Shown here piece by piece: positions 1-12,065 of a DNA stretch of 64,000 bases. Source of the DNA: Brachionus rotundiformis. Lineage: Eukaryota; Rotifera; Eurotatoria; Ploima; Brachionidae. The stretch covers positions 76,443-140,442 of the forward strand of contig JAESIW010000135.1 in NCBI GenBank assembly GCA_016802295.1, given 5' to 3'. Every line of letters starts with the position of its first letter. Positions within the stretch are counted from its first letter, which is position 1. The translations under genes and the position numbers were made by a program. Below the pieces are notes generated by a model. That model was not told the origin of the DNA, searched no databases, and was given only the letters and a program-made list of their open reading frames with translations.

Positions 1-2
1 CA

Positions 3-941
3 TTTGAGTTCATAGTTCGCTTTCTATCCTGTCCACTAAAGCTTGTTTTCCTCAAGAGCATCATGAACCTGATCGACATTGTGGCCATAATACCATATTT
101 CATAACACTGGGCACAATATTCGCCGACGAGCAGAAAAAGTCCAGCCAAGCAATGTCACTGGCCATTCTCAGAGTCATTAGACTGGTGCGAGTATTTCGA
201 ATATTCAAGTTAAGTCGTCATTCCAAAGGCTTGCAAATACTTGGTCAAACTCTGCAGGCCTCGATGCGCGAACTCGGCTTGCTCATATTTTTCTTGTTCA
301 TCGGTGTTATTTTGTTCAGCTCGGCAGTTTACTTTGCCGAAGTGACCGAACAAGACACCTATTTCAAGAGCATACCGGACGCGTTCTGGTGGGCCATGAT
401 TACAATGACCACGGTCGGCTACGGCGACATGCGGCCCATATCTCTTTGGGGCAAAATAGTCGGCTCAATGTGCGCCATTGCCGGTGTGCTTACCATAGCT
501 CTTCCAGTGCCTGTGATCGTATCGAACTTCAACTATTTCTATCACCGTGAGTCGGACAACGACGAGTCCAAGGACCTCAAGTACTCGCACCAGACAGACT
601 CGACGCCCTATTTGACCGCGCCTTGCAGCTCTGGCTCTATGAGACGAAGCGACGTCGACGACTCGATCGCCGGCACCTCCTATCAGAACATGATGCTTGG
701 CAACGAGGCTGACACGTGCGACTACTTCAACTCGCCTGTTCTGCCATCTCATAACCTCATGGACTCGTGGTCCGCCAATTTGCACACGCCCGAAAAATCA
801 CCCTCAGCCAAGTACCATCTTGTGCCAAACAACATCAAAAACACCAACAATACAAACACAAATGCAGTACAGACCAGTGTTCTAACTCGTTCGGCAAACA
901 GCATCACTTTAAACACGGCTAATGTGGAGACTGATGTTTGA
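3..941 (+). CDS. Sh: Shaker-type (Kv1) voltage-gated K+ channel, 3' part
   Basis: Pore-forming subunit of a voltage-gated potassium channel, plasma membrane. The reading frame is open from base 3, so the gene enters from the left edge; the N-terminal T1 domain, S1 and most of S2 are outside. Residues counted from the Met at base 63: S3 at 1-18, the arginine-rich S4 at about 32-50, S5 at 71-92, selectivity filter TTVGYGD at 116-122, S6 with the gating PVP at 148-150. The last four residues are ETDV, the classical class I PDZ ligand of Shaker/Kv1 that binds Dlg/PSD-95. The segment just before Met63 also matches the Shaker S2-S3 linker. The cytoplasmic tail (about 130 aa) is Ser/Asn-rich and unlike that of other species. 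Orthology to Shaker/Kv1 is firm; the paralogue is not decided. Confidence 0.95.
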   Translation, partial: FEFIVRFLSCPLKLVFLKSIMNLIDIVAIIPYFITLGTIFADEQKKSSQAMSLAILRVIRLVRVFRIFKLSRHSKGLQILGQTLQASMRELGLLIFFLFIGVILFSSAVYFAEVTEQDTYFKSIPDAFWWAMITMTTVGYGDMRPISLWGKIVGSMCAIAGVLTIALPVPVIVSNFNYFYHRESDNDESKDLKYSHQTDSTPYLTAPCSSGSMRRSDVDDSIAGTSYQNMMLGNEADTCDYFNSPVLPSHNLMDSWSANLHTPEKSPSAKYHLVPNNIKNTNNTNTNAVQTSVLTRSANSITLNTANVETDV

Positions 942-3553
942 TCTCCAAGTGCTCTAATTAGTTTACTTTTAATTGTAGCAATAATTAATTAATCTTTGGG
1001 ATACTGGTAAATCCTGCGACATTTTGTTTTAGCAAATTTTTTTGTTTTTTTTTTTGTTCTGCTGTTGGTAAGCATAAACAAATAGAGGACTTATGGGTGC
1101 AACGAACTAGTAGCCAAAGTGGTATTGACACAATTTAAGCCAAATGATGCTTGAGACTCGTATGGAATACCAGTGCCATTTTTTTGAATTTTGTAAATAT
1201 GAAACAAAGACAAAACTCAACAAAAAAGAAAAATTTTTACCAAGAGATGGACCTAGACACATTAGAATAGTCCGAGAATAGGCTTTTGATAAGCAGTTAT
1301 GTGTAAAGATTTATCTAAAGTTATTTTATTCAAAAATTATGTGAATATTTTTTTTTCTCTTTTTATCTATTTAACTCATTTAATTGTCTTTTACTATTAA
1401 ATTTTCGATTTATTTAAATTGGTTCTATTTTTATTTCTTTTTGATTTTACTCTACCGCTATTTTAAACTAATTATTTAAATTATTATTTTTTTTGTGTGT
1501 GACAATAAGTCAATTATTTAAATTAAATAAACAACTAATCATATTAATTAATCATTTGTAAAAATTTAGTTTAATTCTACATTTTCAGAATCCATAAAGG
1601 CCACAAAGTTAATCACTTTGAGGCTATTTACCTTTACAAATAATATTGACTGAAACTTTAAAAAAATAAAATACTGAAATATTTTAATTAATTATTTTGA
1701 AGTTGGTTATAACTGTTCCTTAAAGTATATTTCGAATTTCTTGAGCAATTATGAAAAAAATTTTTTACAATCAAAAGATAAAATTCTTTAAATGAATTCT
1801 ATTCTGTTTAAATTTGAATAATATAAATATTGAAAAATATAATAAAGAGTGGATCAGTAAACAAAAAAGGGCAAAATAAATGTCTTTAAAACCACATTTT
1901 AGAGAAGCTGACAGATAGTCTCTTAATACTGAATTGAAAGTATTTGAGCTGACCAACCTGTAAGCAGCAGGCGGTCAAAAATACGGCCTTAATTGAATTT
2001 AAAGGAATAAAAATAATAATAAAAAAAAATGGGTAATATAAAAAGATTTATTTTTAAATTTATTAAAAACAAATAAAAATCCACATTATTAAATTAAATA
2101 AGAAATAAAAGTTAAAAAAAAACTCATAAAAACTAAAAAAATTTAACAAAATATCCTTTTTTTTAAATTTCTTTTAAATTTAATTTATGTCGTTTAATTT
2201 TTGACCGCCCGTATTTTGGTTTTGTAGACGAAAAGTCTTCTGGCTCGACCATGTTTCATCTGCACAACCATCTTTTGGCTTGAATAAAGTAGAAACTAAG
2301 TAGTCAATTTTTTAGGATTTTGTACTGTTATTATGTATCAAAATTAAGAAAGATTATCTTTATAGAAGATAAGGTATCAAATTAGTGTTAGTAAGAATAA
2401 AAAATCTGGTAAATTTTGGTCATTAGTAAGAGTTATAATTTTGTTTTTTCATTTGAATATGATTTTTCTATTAAAAATAAAATCGAACAAAGCTATGGAG
2501 ACTGGATACGTCTATTGAAAAATAAATTATCAAAAAAATTAATGAATTTTTTTAAATTTAAAATTTCTCAAAAATTTAAATTTTATTCATAAATTGGAAT
2601 TTTTTTGAAATTAAAAATTAAATATTTGAAAATAAACCAAAATTATGTCTAAATAATCTACATGGCAAGTTTATGAACTTAATGAAAAAAATAATGCTAA
2701 TTACTTAATAAATTGTTTTAAAAACTACAAAATACCAAATTTCGATTGATCGAAATAATTGAATAGATTGAATAAAATTTTACAAAAATTTTAAATATTG
2801 AATAGTATTATAAATCTAGATAATTATTTTAAAAGTACAAAAACTAGGTCTAAATTATGGACAAAATATACTCGAATGAGATAGTCGCTGAATTATGTGT
2901 TTAAGTTCAATTGAATTGCTCTAAGGTGTAATTTTTTTTTTGGCTAAATAAATTTTACCAAAATAAAACAAAAAAATAATTTCAAGATTGAAAATAAATT
3001 TTTGCGTAATTTGGTCAATATTGAGAATACTGAGTGAAATACAAAGTTGAATTAAAATGAGATAAAAAGGCGCTTTATTTATCTTTTTATTGTTTTAATT
3101 TAAATTTACAATTTGATTTAATTTTATAATTGAAAGTGATTTTATGTGCGTTTATTTTAGTTGTGTTTCTGTGCGAATGGAAAGTTTTCGTCGCGGTTAA
3201 TCATTCATTCAATTTCAAATCATATGATTGCAAAACTCTATTAATTTAAAAACTAAAATTTTTTCCAAAGACATATTTAAAAATAATTTAATCAAACTAG
3301 ATTTTAATTTTTATTAAATTTAGTTGTTTAGTAAAACAGCTTTACCATCAAAGCTTCTTCGACCAAGATACACAAAATAAGAAAAAAGAGAAGACTATTT
3401 CCTCTAAAAATAGACATTTAATTTTAGAAGTTAGTTTGTTAATTTTCGTCTAAGAAAAAAAAATAATAAAATTTTATTTCTTAATTTTTTGATTTAATTA
3501 AATGGTGGTTACAATTTTTTTTCCTATTTATCTATTTTTTTACTAGACAAAAA
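942..3553. other. 3' UTR and AT-rich intergenic DNA
   Basis: Very AT-rich with poly-T and poly-A tracts. The proximal part is probably the channel's 3' UTR. No ORF with recognisable protein similarity was found on either strand. The only structure noticed is the 13-bp inverted repeat listed separately. Confidence 0.6.
1970..2209. repeat. Possible small MITE bounded by 13-bp inverted repeat
   Basis: GGCGGTCAAAAAT at 1970-1982 is repeated as its exact reverse complement at 2197-2209, enclosing about 214 bp of A/T-only filler. No target-site duplication is visible, so this may be a decayed MITE or chance. Confidence 0.3.
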
Positions 3554-4638
3554 ATGCTAAGTGAATCGGAAAGCTACTTGTCCGAGCTGGACAAGTTAAA
3601 CCAATTTAAGTACGAGTCAGAAGAAAAATTGCTCAAAGATGTACAGAATGGCCGCTTCTACAAAAGCGTTGTCTTGACTGATCGAGCCGTCTTGGCTCAG
3701 AACAAAATAGTCCTCAAGGAGACGCTTGGCCGTGGGTGCTACTCAAAAGTCAAAGAAGCCTATGATTTGAACAAGCTGCGACCAATAGCTGTCAAGATAA
3801 TCGATTGTTCCAAAGCTCCCAAGGACTTCCAGGAAAAGTTTCTACCTCGCGAATTGGACATATGGCCAAGAGTGATACATCCAAATGTCATTACCATGTA
3901 CGACTACATTATAAACGCTCACAAGATCTACATGATTCTTGAATACGCCAATGGTGGCGATCTGCTCTCTTACATACAGGAAATAAATGGACCAGTGGCC
4001 GACAAGGACTGCAAAAATTGGATGAAACAGATATGTAGCGCTGTGAGCTATTTACACGAAAGAAACATCATACATCGTGACCTAAAGCTCGAAAATCTCC
4101 TCATGGACTCGAACAAAAACATAAAATTGTGTGACTTTGGCTTTTGCAAAGACTTGAACTCGCTAGAAAGCGATAACCTAAGCCGTACCTATTGTGGCTC
4201 CAAGGCCTATGCATCCCCAGGTACATGTTCGGCTCTGTTTGACCAAATTTTTTTCTAAACTCTTTCTAATCTAAAGAAATATTGCTCGGTCAGCCATATG
4301 ACCCAAAAAAAGCAGACATATGGGCCTTGGGTGTCATATTTTTCATATTTTTGACTGGTAATATGCCTTTCAAGGAAGACAAGTGCAATCAGGTTATCCT
4401 AAATCAACACAAGTCACTAAAATTGGTATGGTCCAAGAGCAAAGTGCCAACCAATGCCAAAAATCTTGTAAAATTAATATTTACTTTTGACTGGACCAAG
4501 AGACCAAGCATTGAGGAAATAAATGGCAGTGAATGGTTTAATGTCAGCACCGAGACCAGATGTACCTATGAGTATAACTTGCGCTCTCGTATAAGAAATG
4601 CCAATCGGCGGATTGAGGAGACAAAAAATTGTTACTAA
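3554..4638 (+). CDS. TSSK-like (testis-specific) serine/threonine kinase
   Basis: Two exons, 3554-4220 and 4277-4638, split by a 56-bp GT-AG intron; 342 aa. Complete protein kinase domain: glycine loop LGRGCYSKV at 58-66, catalytic Lys81, alphaC Glu100, HRDLK at 174-178, DFG at 194-196, activation-loop Thr212 in RTYCGS, and a substituted APE motif (SPE) created across the splice junction. The activation loop and the following LLGQPYDPKKADIW are typical of the TSSK branch of the CAMK/AMPK-like group, whose members act in spermatids and sperm. A 50-residue N-terminal extension precedes the kinase domain and matches nothing I recognise. The C-terminal tail after the domain is short. TSSK assignment is by motif; the numbered paralogue is uncertain. 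Confidence 0.88.
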
Positions 4639-5589
4639 ATTAACCAAATATTATTGCATCTCAGACTCTAAGTCATTTTGTATATTTATTTTAAAAACAA
4701 AAGGATCTTTGAATCAGTTTTAGAAAAGGCTATCTATTTGTTATATATTGCTCAGGTACAACGAACGAGTTTTTTTTTTTTGTTTTTGTTTTATATTTTA
4801 ATTTTTTTCCATTATAAAAAAAAATGAGTTTTAGTTTAAAATTCAATTTTGTATTCAGAAAGTTATATTAATTTTTTTAGCTTGGGATTTGTTTTTTTGT
4901 TGTTGCCAAGTCGCCAACTTATTTGTTAAATTTTGTTTTCCAATTGACCAACTATTGAATATTTATCTACCGAAAAGTATTTATATATATGCATATATAT
5001 ATATATTGTAAAATTTTAATTAACTTTGAATATAAAAAATTTATTTAATGATTTTCTCTCTTTTTTTATTTTGTCTCATAGCATATTTTTGACCAATTTA
5101 TAAAGAATTAAAAAAAAATGAATGTTAAAAATGGTACATATTAATTTAAAGAAGTAATTTTTTCAACTGGCAAATTTATTAATAAAAATATGGCGAAAAT
5201 ATTTTCAAAATTTATAAAATTCTTTTTTTAGACCAAAATAATATTCATTAAATATATCAAGGTCTTAACATTAATATATATGATTAACTCAGACTATTTT
5301 TTGGCCATTTTCTTCATTAGCTTAGATCAAAGCTGATATTAAGGCATATATTTATTTATTAATAATCAATAAAACAAGTTACTGTTAGAATTTATTCTTT
5401 TATAAAATTTGTAATTGTAATATTTTCATTAAGGTTTTAATTTTTTTTTGAAATAATTCAAAACAAAATATATTAAATAATAATTTATTTTCTTAGTCAA
5501 ATATATTGTGTTTAATAGGCAAATTAACTTCGCATAGAAAAAATGAGTGAAATCTGATTAAAAAGATAAAGTGCAAAAAGTAATATTTG
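4639..5589. other. Intergenic, AT-rich
   Basis: No gene recognised. Contains a (TA)n microsatellite with one GC interruption at about 4980-5006 and many A/T homopolymers. Confidence 0.6.
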
Positions 5590-7085
5590 CTTGATTGAGC
5601 TTCTACTGCATCTTCATCTTGCCTATTTCAGTTGTTAACTACACGGTTTGTGAAGAAGTTGTATCGTTGAGCACAATTCTTGACTTTTTCTCTTTTAATT
5701 TTGTATTGATGGCCTCTTATACATCTGCTTTTGAGAAGATGAGTGGAAATTGCCAACTGACATGATCAATTATTTATTTATTTGTTTTCTGTGCCGAACT
5801 TCAGCTCCTTCAGATTAAAATAAAGTTAAAATAAAATAATTTTGAATAATATAAAATAGAAAATTAAAATTAAAATTGGATATATTGAAATAAATGTAGG
5901 TTGTTAAAGAGTAACTGGATACATATTTTAGATAATTGATTGTTCTTGGAAAAAAGAAGAAATAGTAAGATAGCAATTACACAATGGAGTCGGGTATTCG
6001 AGATATCTAGACTCGAAACCTGCGTTATATTCTTCGACCAGCTTGACAACCAATGCAACAAAGTTAGTTTTTTTACTTTAAACATTTGAACTAAGTCACC
6101 TCTCATTTGCCTTTCAGTTAAATTGGTCAGATTTGAAACTTAAAGTCTTTCTTCATAAAGAAGTTTTTGAGTTTCTTTCAAACAAAATGGACTTTATTAT
6201 TCGTTAAATCAGTCATAGTATAATCATTTTGAAGGTCTTGATTTCGACTAAAACTCATGATCTTGCATTTCTCGAAATTTAGATCCATAGACTACTCATT
6301 ACACCAGCTTATCAAAGAATCAATATCCTTGAACCCTATTTCATCAAATATAATTAAGTCCGGTCATCAGAGAATTTCAGCAAAGTAAAATTTTTGATCA
6401 AATTTCAAGCGCTCAATCTTGCTCAAACATTTTTAGATGCGCGATTAAATTTAATCGCTGATTTTTTATTCTTTTAACATTTCAGAGCTTTATTTTCAAA
6501 TTTTTGAAAAAAAGGATTGTAATTTCTAAAAATGCAATGAAATTTAATTGCGCATCTAAAAATGTTTGAGCAAGATTGAGCGCTTGAAATTTGATCAAAA
6601 ATTTTACTTTGCTGAGAATTTCTTCTATTCGAAAATTTTTCATTCAAAAAATGTGACTCAAATAAAAAAAAATTAGGCTTTTTTTTCTTCTATTAGAGGC
6701 AAGAAAAATACATGTTATACATTAGACATGATTCATGAATTTTCTTTTAAACAAGGCACATTTTTTGTAAAAAATAATTCGACTAAGGGATAATTTTTGA
6801 CTGAAATAGAAGCAAGTTTCCTCTTCTTCTGTCGTTACTTGTATTCGAGAAAATATGGTAACCTAAAAGACTCATATGGATTAAGTTGATCTATTATACA
6901 AAATATCTTGCAGTCATCTGCATAAAATAGACATTAATTTTTTAGACTGTCTGGCAGATCATTAATATAAATTGCTAAAAGAAGTGGGCCGAGAACACAG
7001 CCTTGTGGCACACCACTATTCACATTAAGCCATTCTGATTCTGTTTGATCCAGTTCAATTCTTTGTTCTTTGATTAGTAAGAAAA
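5590..7085 (-). mobile_element. Decayed non-LTR retrotransposon (CR1/Jockey-type RT), minus strand
   Basis: Reading the minus strand, bases about 7085 to 6890 encode reverse-transcriptase motifs in one frame with one stop: GVPQGCVLGPLL (RT domain 4), IYINDLPDSL, then YADD, the catalytic box. Bases 6350 to 6180 encode the downstream W-x-n-LNFEKCKIM region. Bases 6125 to 6070 encode LTERQMRGDLVQMFKV, and about 5700-5640 encode NFFTNRVVNN, both typical of the LINE C-terminus. The frame is broken by several stops and by a nested MITE. Nonfunctional fossil. Confidence 0.8.
6370..6622. mobile_element. Foldback MITE (family A) nested in LINE
   Basis: A 235-bp element at 6379-6613 flanked by a 9-bp target duplication GAGAATTTC (6370-6378 and 6614-6622). 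Its arms are long inverted repeats (about 65 bp, starting AGCAAAGTAAAATTTTTGAT), leaving a short AT-rich loop. A second copy with its own duplication is at 40520-40752 and a degraded one is at 42063-42195. The 8-9-bp duplications suggest mobilisation by a hAT, P or Mutator-type transposase. It interrupts the LINE relic, so it is the younger insertion. Confidence 0.88.
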
Positions 7086-7302
7086 CTTTTTAGCACTTGT
7101 TTCTTTAAATTTTACAAAATAAACTGAGAATTTTTTCGTTTTTTTACTCCAAATTTCAAAGAATCCAATTTAATATCAAGTATTCAAAGCTTAACTAATA
7201 ATTAATTTATTTATTTATTTAAGTTTGAGTTTAAGTCCCATGAACAAATTAAAGTATATATAAATTTAAGAGAATTAAAAAAATAAAAAGAAAAAAACAC
7301 AA

Positions 7303-7770
7303 TTATTTATAAAAATCCATCTTTAAAGGATCATTTAATAAATCATAAAATTTAAAGCAAGATAAGTTTAATTCCATATTTAATTTGATTTTGACCACAA
7401 TAGATTTAATTGAATCAACTAGACCATGATTTTCTTCGACAAATAAATGATCAATTATTGCTAGAGAAGTCTTCAAACTATCGTCCATTACATCAATATT
7501 AGTTTTTTTCTCCATATTACTTAGTTGTTTGCAAAAGGAGGTATTTTTCTTATCAAACTTTTTATAGTTATCGCCAAGGAAAGTCAATATATTCCAACAA
7601 ACTGAGCTATTTTTTGACTGCTTTAAGAAGAATACCTTGTGTCTCATGTAAAGTTGTTCAACCATCTCTAAGTGCAAGATTTCTAACAGAGGTTTGATTC
7701 TTGAAAATTTCTTAATTCCCAGTGCTCTTTTAATTAATAAATTTTGTCTTATGTCTAGTTCATTTAGTTT
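7303..7770 (-). mobile_element. Non-LTR retrotransposon C-terminal fragment
   Basis: The minus-strand frame open from about 7770 to 7303 begins with LIKRALGIKKFSRIKPLLE and continues for over 120 residues. This matches the post-RT region of LINE polyproteins, where resident copies read like QNKLIK-x-LGL-SKFSRTTPLL. There is no RT core beside it, so it is a truncated fragment, in the same orientation as the relic at 5590-7085 but apparently from another family. Confidence 0.55.
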
Positions 7771-8481
7771 ATTTTCACTAAATGATATTTATTAAATAAA
7801 TACTGATAAATTTGTGTATTTAATTGTCAGAAATCAAAAAGCCTTTTACAAAAATCCAAAACAATTCAAAACACCAATTGACTTATTCTACGAAATCTAA
7901 TATTTTTCCCTCAATAATATATTTAATAAAAACAAAAATATTTCTAAGGATTAATATCTTCTGAATATTATTTTTATCTTATTATAAAAATTATTTATCT
8001 ACTAATGAAAAACTATGATTCTTTATAAAAAATTTTACTTTTAAAAATCAATGTAAATTAGATTTGTTTTCTGATTAGTTCATTGGTACGAAGAAATCTA
8101 AAAGATGATTAAAGAAACTTGGAAATTAATTAAATAGTATAATTTCTTTTTACTATATTTTTAATTTTATTTAAAAGAAAATTTAAAAAAGGGAATTTCC
8201 AAAGCAGATCCAAATGGCATAGTCTTCTCATTTTTTTGATTTAATTTTGAGCAAATAGTTAGCTCATTTTTGGTAGCTGAGAAAAAAAATAATTTATCTA
8301 TTTTTATTTTCTAATTTCAAAAAATTCATCATTATTGTTTGAATGCAAATTTTGCAATAAAGTTACTGCAAATTTTAATAAATATAATAATTTTATAAAT
8401 GCATATAGAATTAGAGTTAAATCGGCAACCAACAACTCATTAAATTAGAATAACAAGAAGAGTGAACTTTTGTCAATTAAA
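7771..8481. other. Intergenic and 5' flank of CNOT9
   Basis: AT-rich, no gene seen. The segment just upstream of 8482 should contain the CNOT9 promoter and 5' UTR; no clear TATA box or initiator could be assigned. Confidence 0.5.
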
Positions 8482-9471
8482 ATGTCATCAACTGGATCAA
8501 TAGCTAACCAACAACAAAAGCCAATAGAGTTGGATAAAATTTACCAATGGATCAACGAGCTGTGCATGCCATCGACCAGAGAGAACGCATTGTTAGAGCT
8601 TAGTCGGCAACGAGAATCGGTTCAAGATCTGGCGCCAATGTTGTGGCACTCGTTTGGTTCAATAGCTGCTCTCTTGCAAGAAGTGATCAGTGTCTATCCG
8701 GCGATTAATCCACCCACACTAACTGCTCACCAATCGAACCGGGTGTGCAACAGCTTGGCTCTTTTACAATGTGTTGCCTCGCATCCCGAAACTCGCAGTC
8801 TTTTCCTCCAAGCTCATATACCAATATTTTTGTATCCATTTTTGCATACAACTTTAAGCAAAACTAGACCATTTGAGTATCTCCGCTTGACCAGTCTGGG
8901 AGTGATTGGCGCATTGGTCAAAACAGACGAGCAAGACGTGATCACTTTTCTTCTTAGTACGGAAATCATTCCTCTTTGCTTGAAAATAATGGAACAAGGA
9001 AGCGAATTGTCCAAGACCGTGGCCACATTTATCCTGCAAAAAATTCTCACAGACGACACCGGTCTGGCCTACATTTGCCAAACTTATGAACGCTTTTCTC
9101 ACGTGGCCAAGGTACTTGGGCTAATGGTTATCAATTTGTCCAAAGAGCCCTCAAGCCGCTTGCTCAAACATGTTGTCAGATGCTATCTGAGGCTATCAGA
9201 CAACTCGCGAGCCAAAGAGGCGCTTAAATCGTGTCTGCCTGATCAGCTCAGAGATTCGACTTTTGCCGAATGTCTAAAAGACGACGCTAGTACAAAAAAA
9301 TGGCTTGCACAGTTAATCAAAAACTTGGAGCCTTTCACCCAAATCAATCCTGGTCAAAGCATTGGCATTGGTGGCAACCCGATGCAAGTTGGTCAACTAC
9401 AGCCAGCCTTGTCGCCTTCTACCAATGTATTGAGCCAATTTACTGATCAAACATTCAACATGATTAAGTAG
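8482..9471 (+). CDS. CNOT9: CNOT9 (RQCD1/Caf40), CCR4-NOT complex subunit
   Basis: Single-exon gene, 329 aa; the family is usually about 300. The open frame extends upstream to 8470, but the first ATG is at 8482, which I take as the start. Nearly the whole protein is the armadillo-repeat domain of the Rcd1/Caf40 family, with hallmark blocks YQWINELC, ENALLELSRQRE, QSNRVCNSLALLQCVASHPETR, FEYLRLTSLGVIGALVK and SRLLKHVVRCYLRLSDN. CNOT9 is a core module of the CCR4-NOT deadenylase; it binds tryptophan-containing peptides of GW182 and related recruiters and so links miRNA repression to deadenylation. The last 35 residues, rich in Gly, Asn and Gln, are a lineage-specific tail. GC content is clearly higher than the flanks. 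A polyadenylation signal AATAAA lies near 9695. Confidence 0.96.
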   Translation: MSSTGSIANQQQKPIELDKIYQWINELCMPSTRENALLELSRQRESVQDLAPMLWHSFGSIAALLQEVISVYPAINPPTLTAHQSNRVCNSLALLQCVASHPETRSLFLQAHIPIFLYPFLHTTLSKTRPFEYLRLTSLGVIGALVKTDEQDVITFLLSTEIIPLCLKIMEQGSELSKTVATFILQKILTDDTGLAYICQTYERFSHVAKVLGLMVINLSKEPSSRLLKHVVRCYLRLSDNSRAKEALKSCLPDQLRDSTFAECLKDDASTKKWLAQLIKNLEPFTQINPGQSIGIGGNPMQVGQLQPALSPSTNVLSQFTDQTFNMIK

Positions 9472-10509
9472 AAATTAAAACAGCCTCTAGTTTTCTTTTA
9501 TTATTATATTATTGGAATTTTTTTTATTTATTTTTTAATTATTAAGTGTATATTTTGTAGCATTCGAGATCATTTAAGAAAATTTTAAAACCTAGCCAAC
9601 TTATTTTTCGCTTGTGAGTATTCTTTTTTGCCAAAAGAATATTCAAATTTTATCTATTTGATGTTTACTTTTTGTTCGATCATAAAACTGTAAATAAAGA
9701 TTTGCTAACTAAATCAATATAATGTTATTTTATGCTTTGAAAAATATTTTATTCGATTTTTTGCTATATTAACCAACTTAATATGGAACTAAAATAAAAA
9801 TATAAGCAATTAATTTATTGTTTTGAATAATTTGCATAAGGTTATTTTTTTACTATTTATTAAGTAGCTAAATAGGTCCAAATAAAGTGATTCTAGTCAA
9901 ACTAATTAATATATTAATAGAAAATGTTAATTAATAAAAATTGATGAAAAATAAAAAAGCATTGGTTTTAGTCAATTTAAAATTTATAAAAAGTTGGAAT
10001 ACACCTTTTTCCGTATTCTTGGTCAACAGATCACAAATTACTAATTTTTAATTATATTAATTAATATCTTAAATTAGTTAATTTAAAGTTTTAAAAAAAA
10101 TTAAGTTTTTTAAAAAGCATTTTTTATCTGGCCATTAATAAGACAAAATCTCTTTATTTTAATTTTTTCCTTATCTACTATTGAAATTGAATTTTCTTAT
10201 TAAAAAAATTTTTGAAAAAGTAATAATTTTTTCACATATAAATTATAAATTTAAATATTTTGAGCCCCTTTCCAACTCAGTAAAATACTCGAAATAAATT
10301 CTAATTTTGTTCACATTTTAAATTATTAAGTAACCATGGAAACTTTTTCATAATTGTAGCTTGTTTAAAATAATTAAAAAATAATAATTTGAATTAAATA
10401 AGCTCAATATGTTGTCAGCTAGCTTTTTAAATTCATCCACATCCGGACAGTCATCTGGACAGTAATATTAACCATAAATAAATGATTTTTTTTATTTTAA
10501 TAAAAAAAT
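9472..10509. other. CNOT9 3' UTR and intergenic
   Basis: AT-rich; contains an AATAAA near 9695 likely used by CNOT9. No coding similarity found. Confidence 0.5.
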
Positions 10510-11834
10510 ATGAATAGAACCGAGCTGGAGATAGAATCAGAAAAAATACCTTTAGTCGATGAAAAATCAATCGAATTTTTGAAATCAATAGTAAGAAATG
10601 ATCTAAGAATCCTCGAATTTGAGGATGATTTGAAAATTTTTTCTCTCTCTGGACAAGAAATTGGAAAATTTCAGATAAGTGTTAAGCCACTGATATACAA
10701 AAATGAGAATTGCTTCAATGTCAAAGCACAAAGCTCTGGTCTAGTTGATGGTTTACCATGTGGAACCGAGGTAAACGCGTTTGTTAACCATAGATTGGAA
10801 ACTATCGATCAAGAACAATATGAATTTATCCAAGTATGTGTTTAAATTAAATATAGATATATTTTACGGAATAATAAAAGCCTATTTCAATGTTTAAAAC
10901 TACTAATTTTTTTTATCAAAGCTTCCACAAGGACAAATTGACCGCAAAATTATCATTAAGCTAGAATCAAGAAATGAATATTCAATTTACAAGACAGAGA
11001 CAAATAAAAAAGAGACTAAAAAGATGGTTTATAGGATAAAGAGAAATCTAATGGAAGGATACATTTCTGAAAGTATTTAATTAATTATCTATTTAATAAT
11101 TTTTTTAGTTAATTATTCAAGGTTCTAATATTTTGCTCCAGCGGCTAATGATTCAAAATAATGACATTCAACAAGTATCTTTTTTTACCTTTGATTCGGA
11201 AATGAATCCATGTACTGTATCATATGTAATAAAATGATAATCAAAATAAATTTTCTTTAATTTAATATTTTTTTCCAAAGAGTTCTCTGGATAGCAGGAC
11301 ATTTTCCATTGATGGAGAAGAAATTCCTATCACTGGCATTGAACGTACAATTGACTTTATCAGCGATGTTCCTGTTACATGGCAAATATATTTTAGCCAA
11401 GATGGGTAAGAATATTTTTCCTATTTTTATAATTTAATATTTCCTATAATAATTAAAGCCATATGATAAATCGAATTCAAATTGGATATCCGGCAGTTTT
11501 CAAGGCGATCAAAAAACCAAAGCCAATTGAAATAGACGAATATTTACCACAAATTAAGATAGATAAGAAAGAGCTTAATTGGGAAAAAGATATGCAAATG
11601 CATTCAAAGTATCTTGACCGAAAAGAAGAATTAAAAAATGAGTATGACCAATATTTGAATGATCATCCGGAGCTTAGGCAAATGGCAAGTGATTATTTGC
11701 AGACCATTCTGACCATCAAGCCTAACGATGTGATTTCGTTCACCGCCAAGCATTTTGCCACTCATTCTAAACGAACTAGATCAAATAAATTACTGCCAAG
11801 TTTGGAGCAAGCAATCAATATACCGAAGCAATAA
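10510..11834 (+). CDS. CATIP: CATIP orthologue (ciliogenesis-associated TTC17-interacting protein)
   Basis: Five exons inferred from frame and phase: 10510-10833, 10922-11072, 11122-11225, 11281-11405, 11459-11834; 359 aa (human CATIP is about 390). Introns are 49-88 bp, GT-AG. Recognised from blocks shared with vertebrate CATIP: SSGLVDGLPCGTEV followed by HRLETIDQEQYEF in exon 1, the SNILLQRLM block of exon 3, and NWEKDMQMHSKYLDRKEEL in exon 5. Residues about 304-334 (HPELRQ...KPNDVISFTAKHF) resemble the RIIalpha dimerisation/docking-like motif found in many axonemal and ciliary proteins. Vertebrate CATIP interacts with TTC17 and promotes actin assembly needed for ciliogenesis. A ciliated animal is therefore implied. 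The middle exons are supported by frame continuity rather than by any long ORF. Confidence 0.85.
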
Positions 11835-12065
11835 AATAATTAATTTTTGAAAATTTTATTTTTTTTTTATAAATAAATAAGTTTAAAAGAAATTTTTTAG
11901 TTTATCTTCAGTTTATATTTAATTACTTATATATTAAGTTAATAAATTTTTTTAAGCGCTCAAAAGCGTCTAGCCTTCATTAACTATTAGGCTTTGGGAG
12001 ACTGGACAATGACTGCATACTTCGAATGGGGTCTCACAAATAATGTATGGAGAAGTCTAAATGAT

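Noticed and set aside
465..785. Minus-strand ORF inside the Shaker exon
   Set aside because: Shadow of the real channel frame; arginine/valine-rich, no family match.
5870..6106. 78-codon ORF as a gene
   Set aside because: Its first residues are the LINE C-terminus (RGDLVQMFKV); it is retroelement debris, not a host gene.
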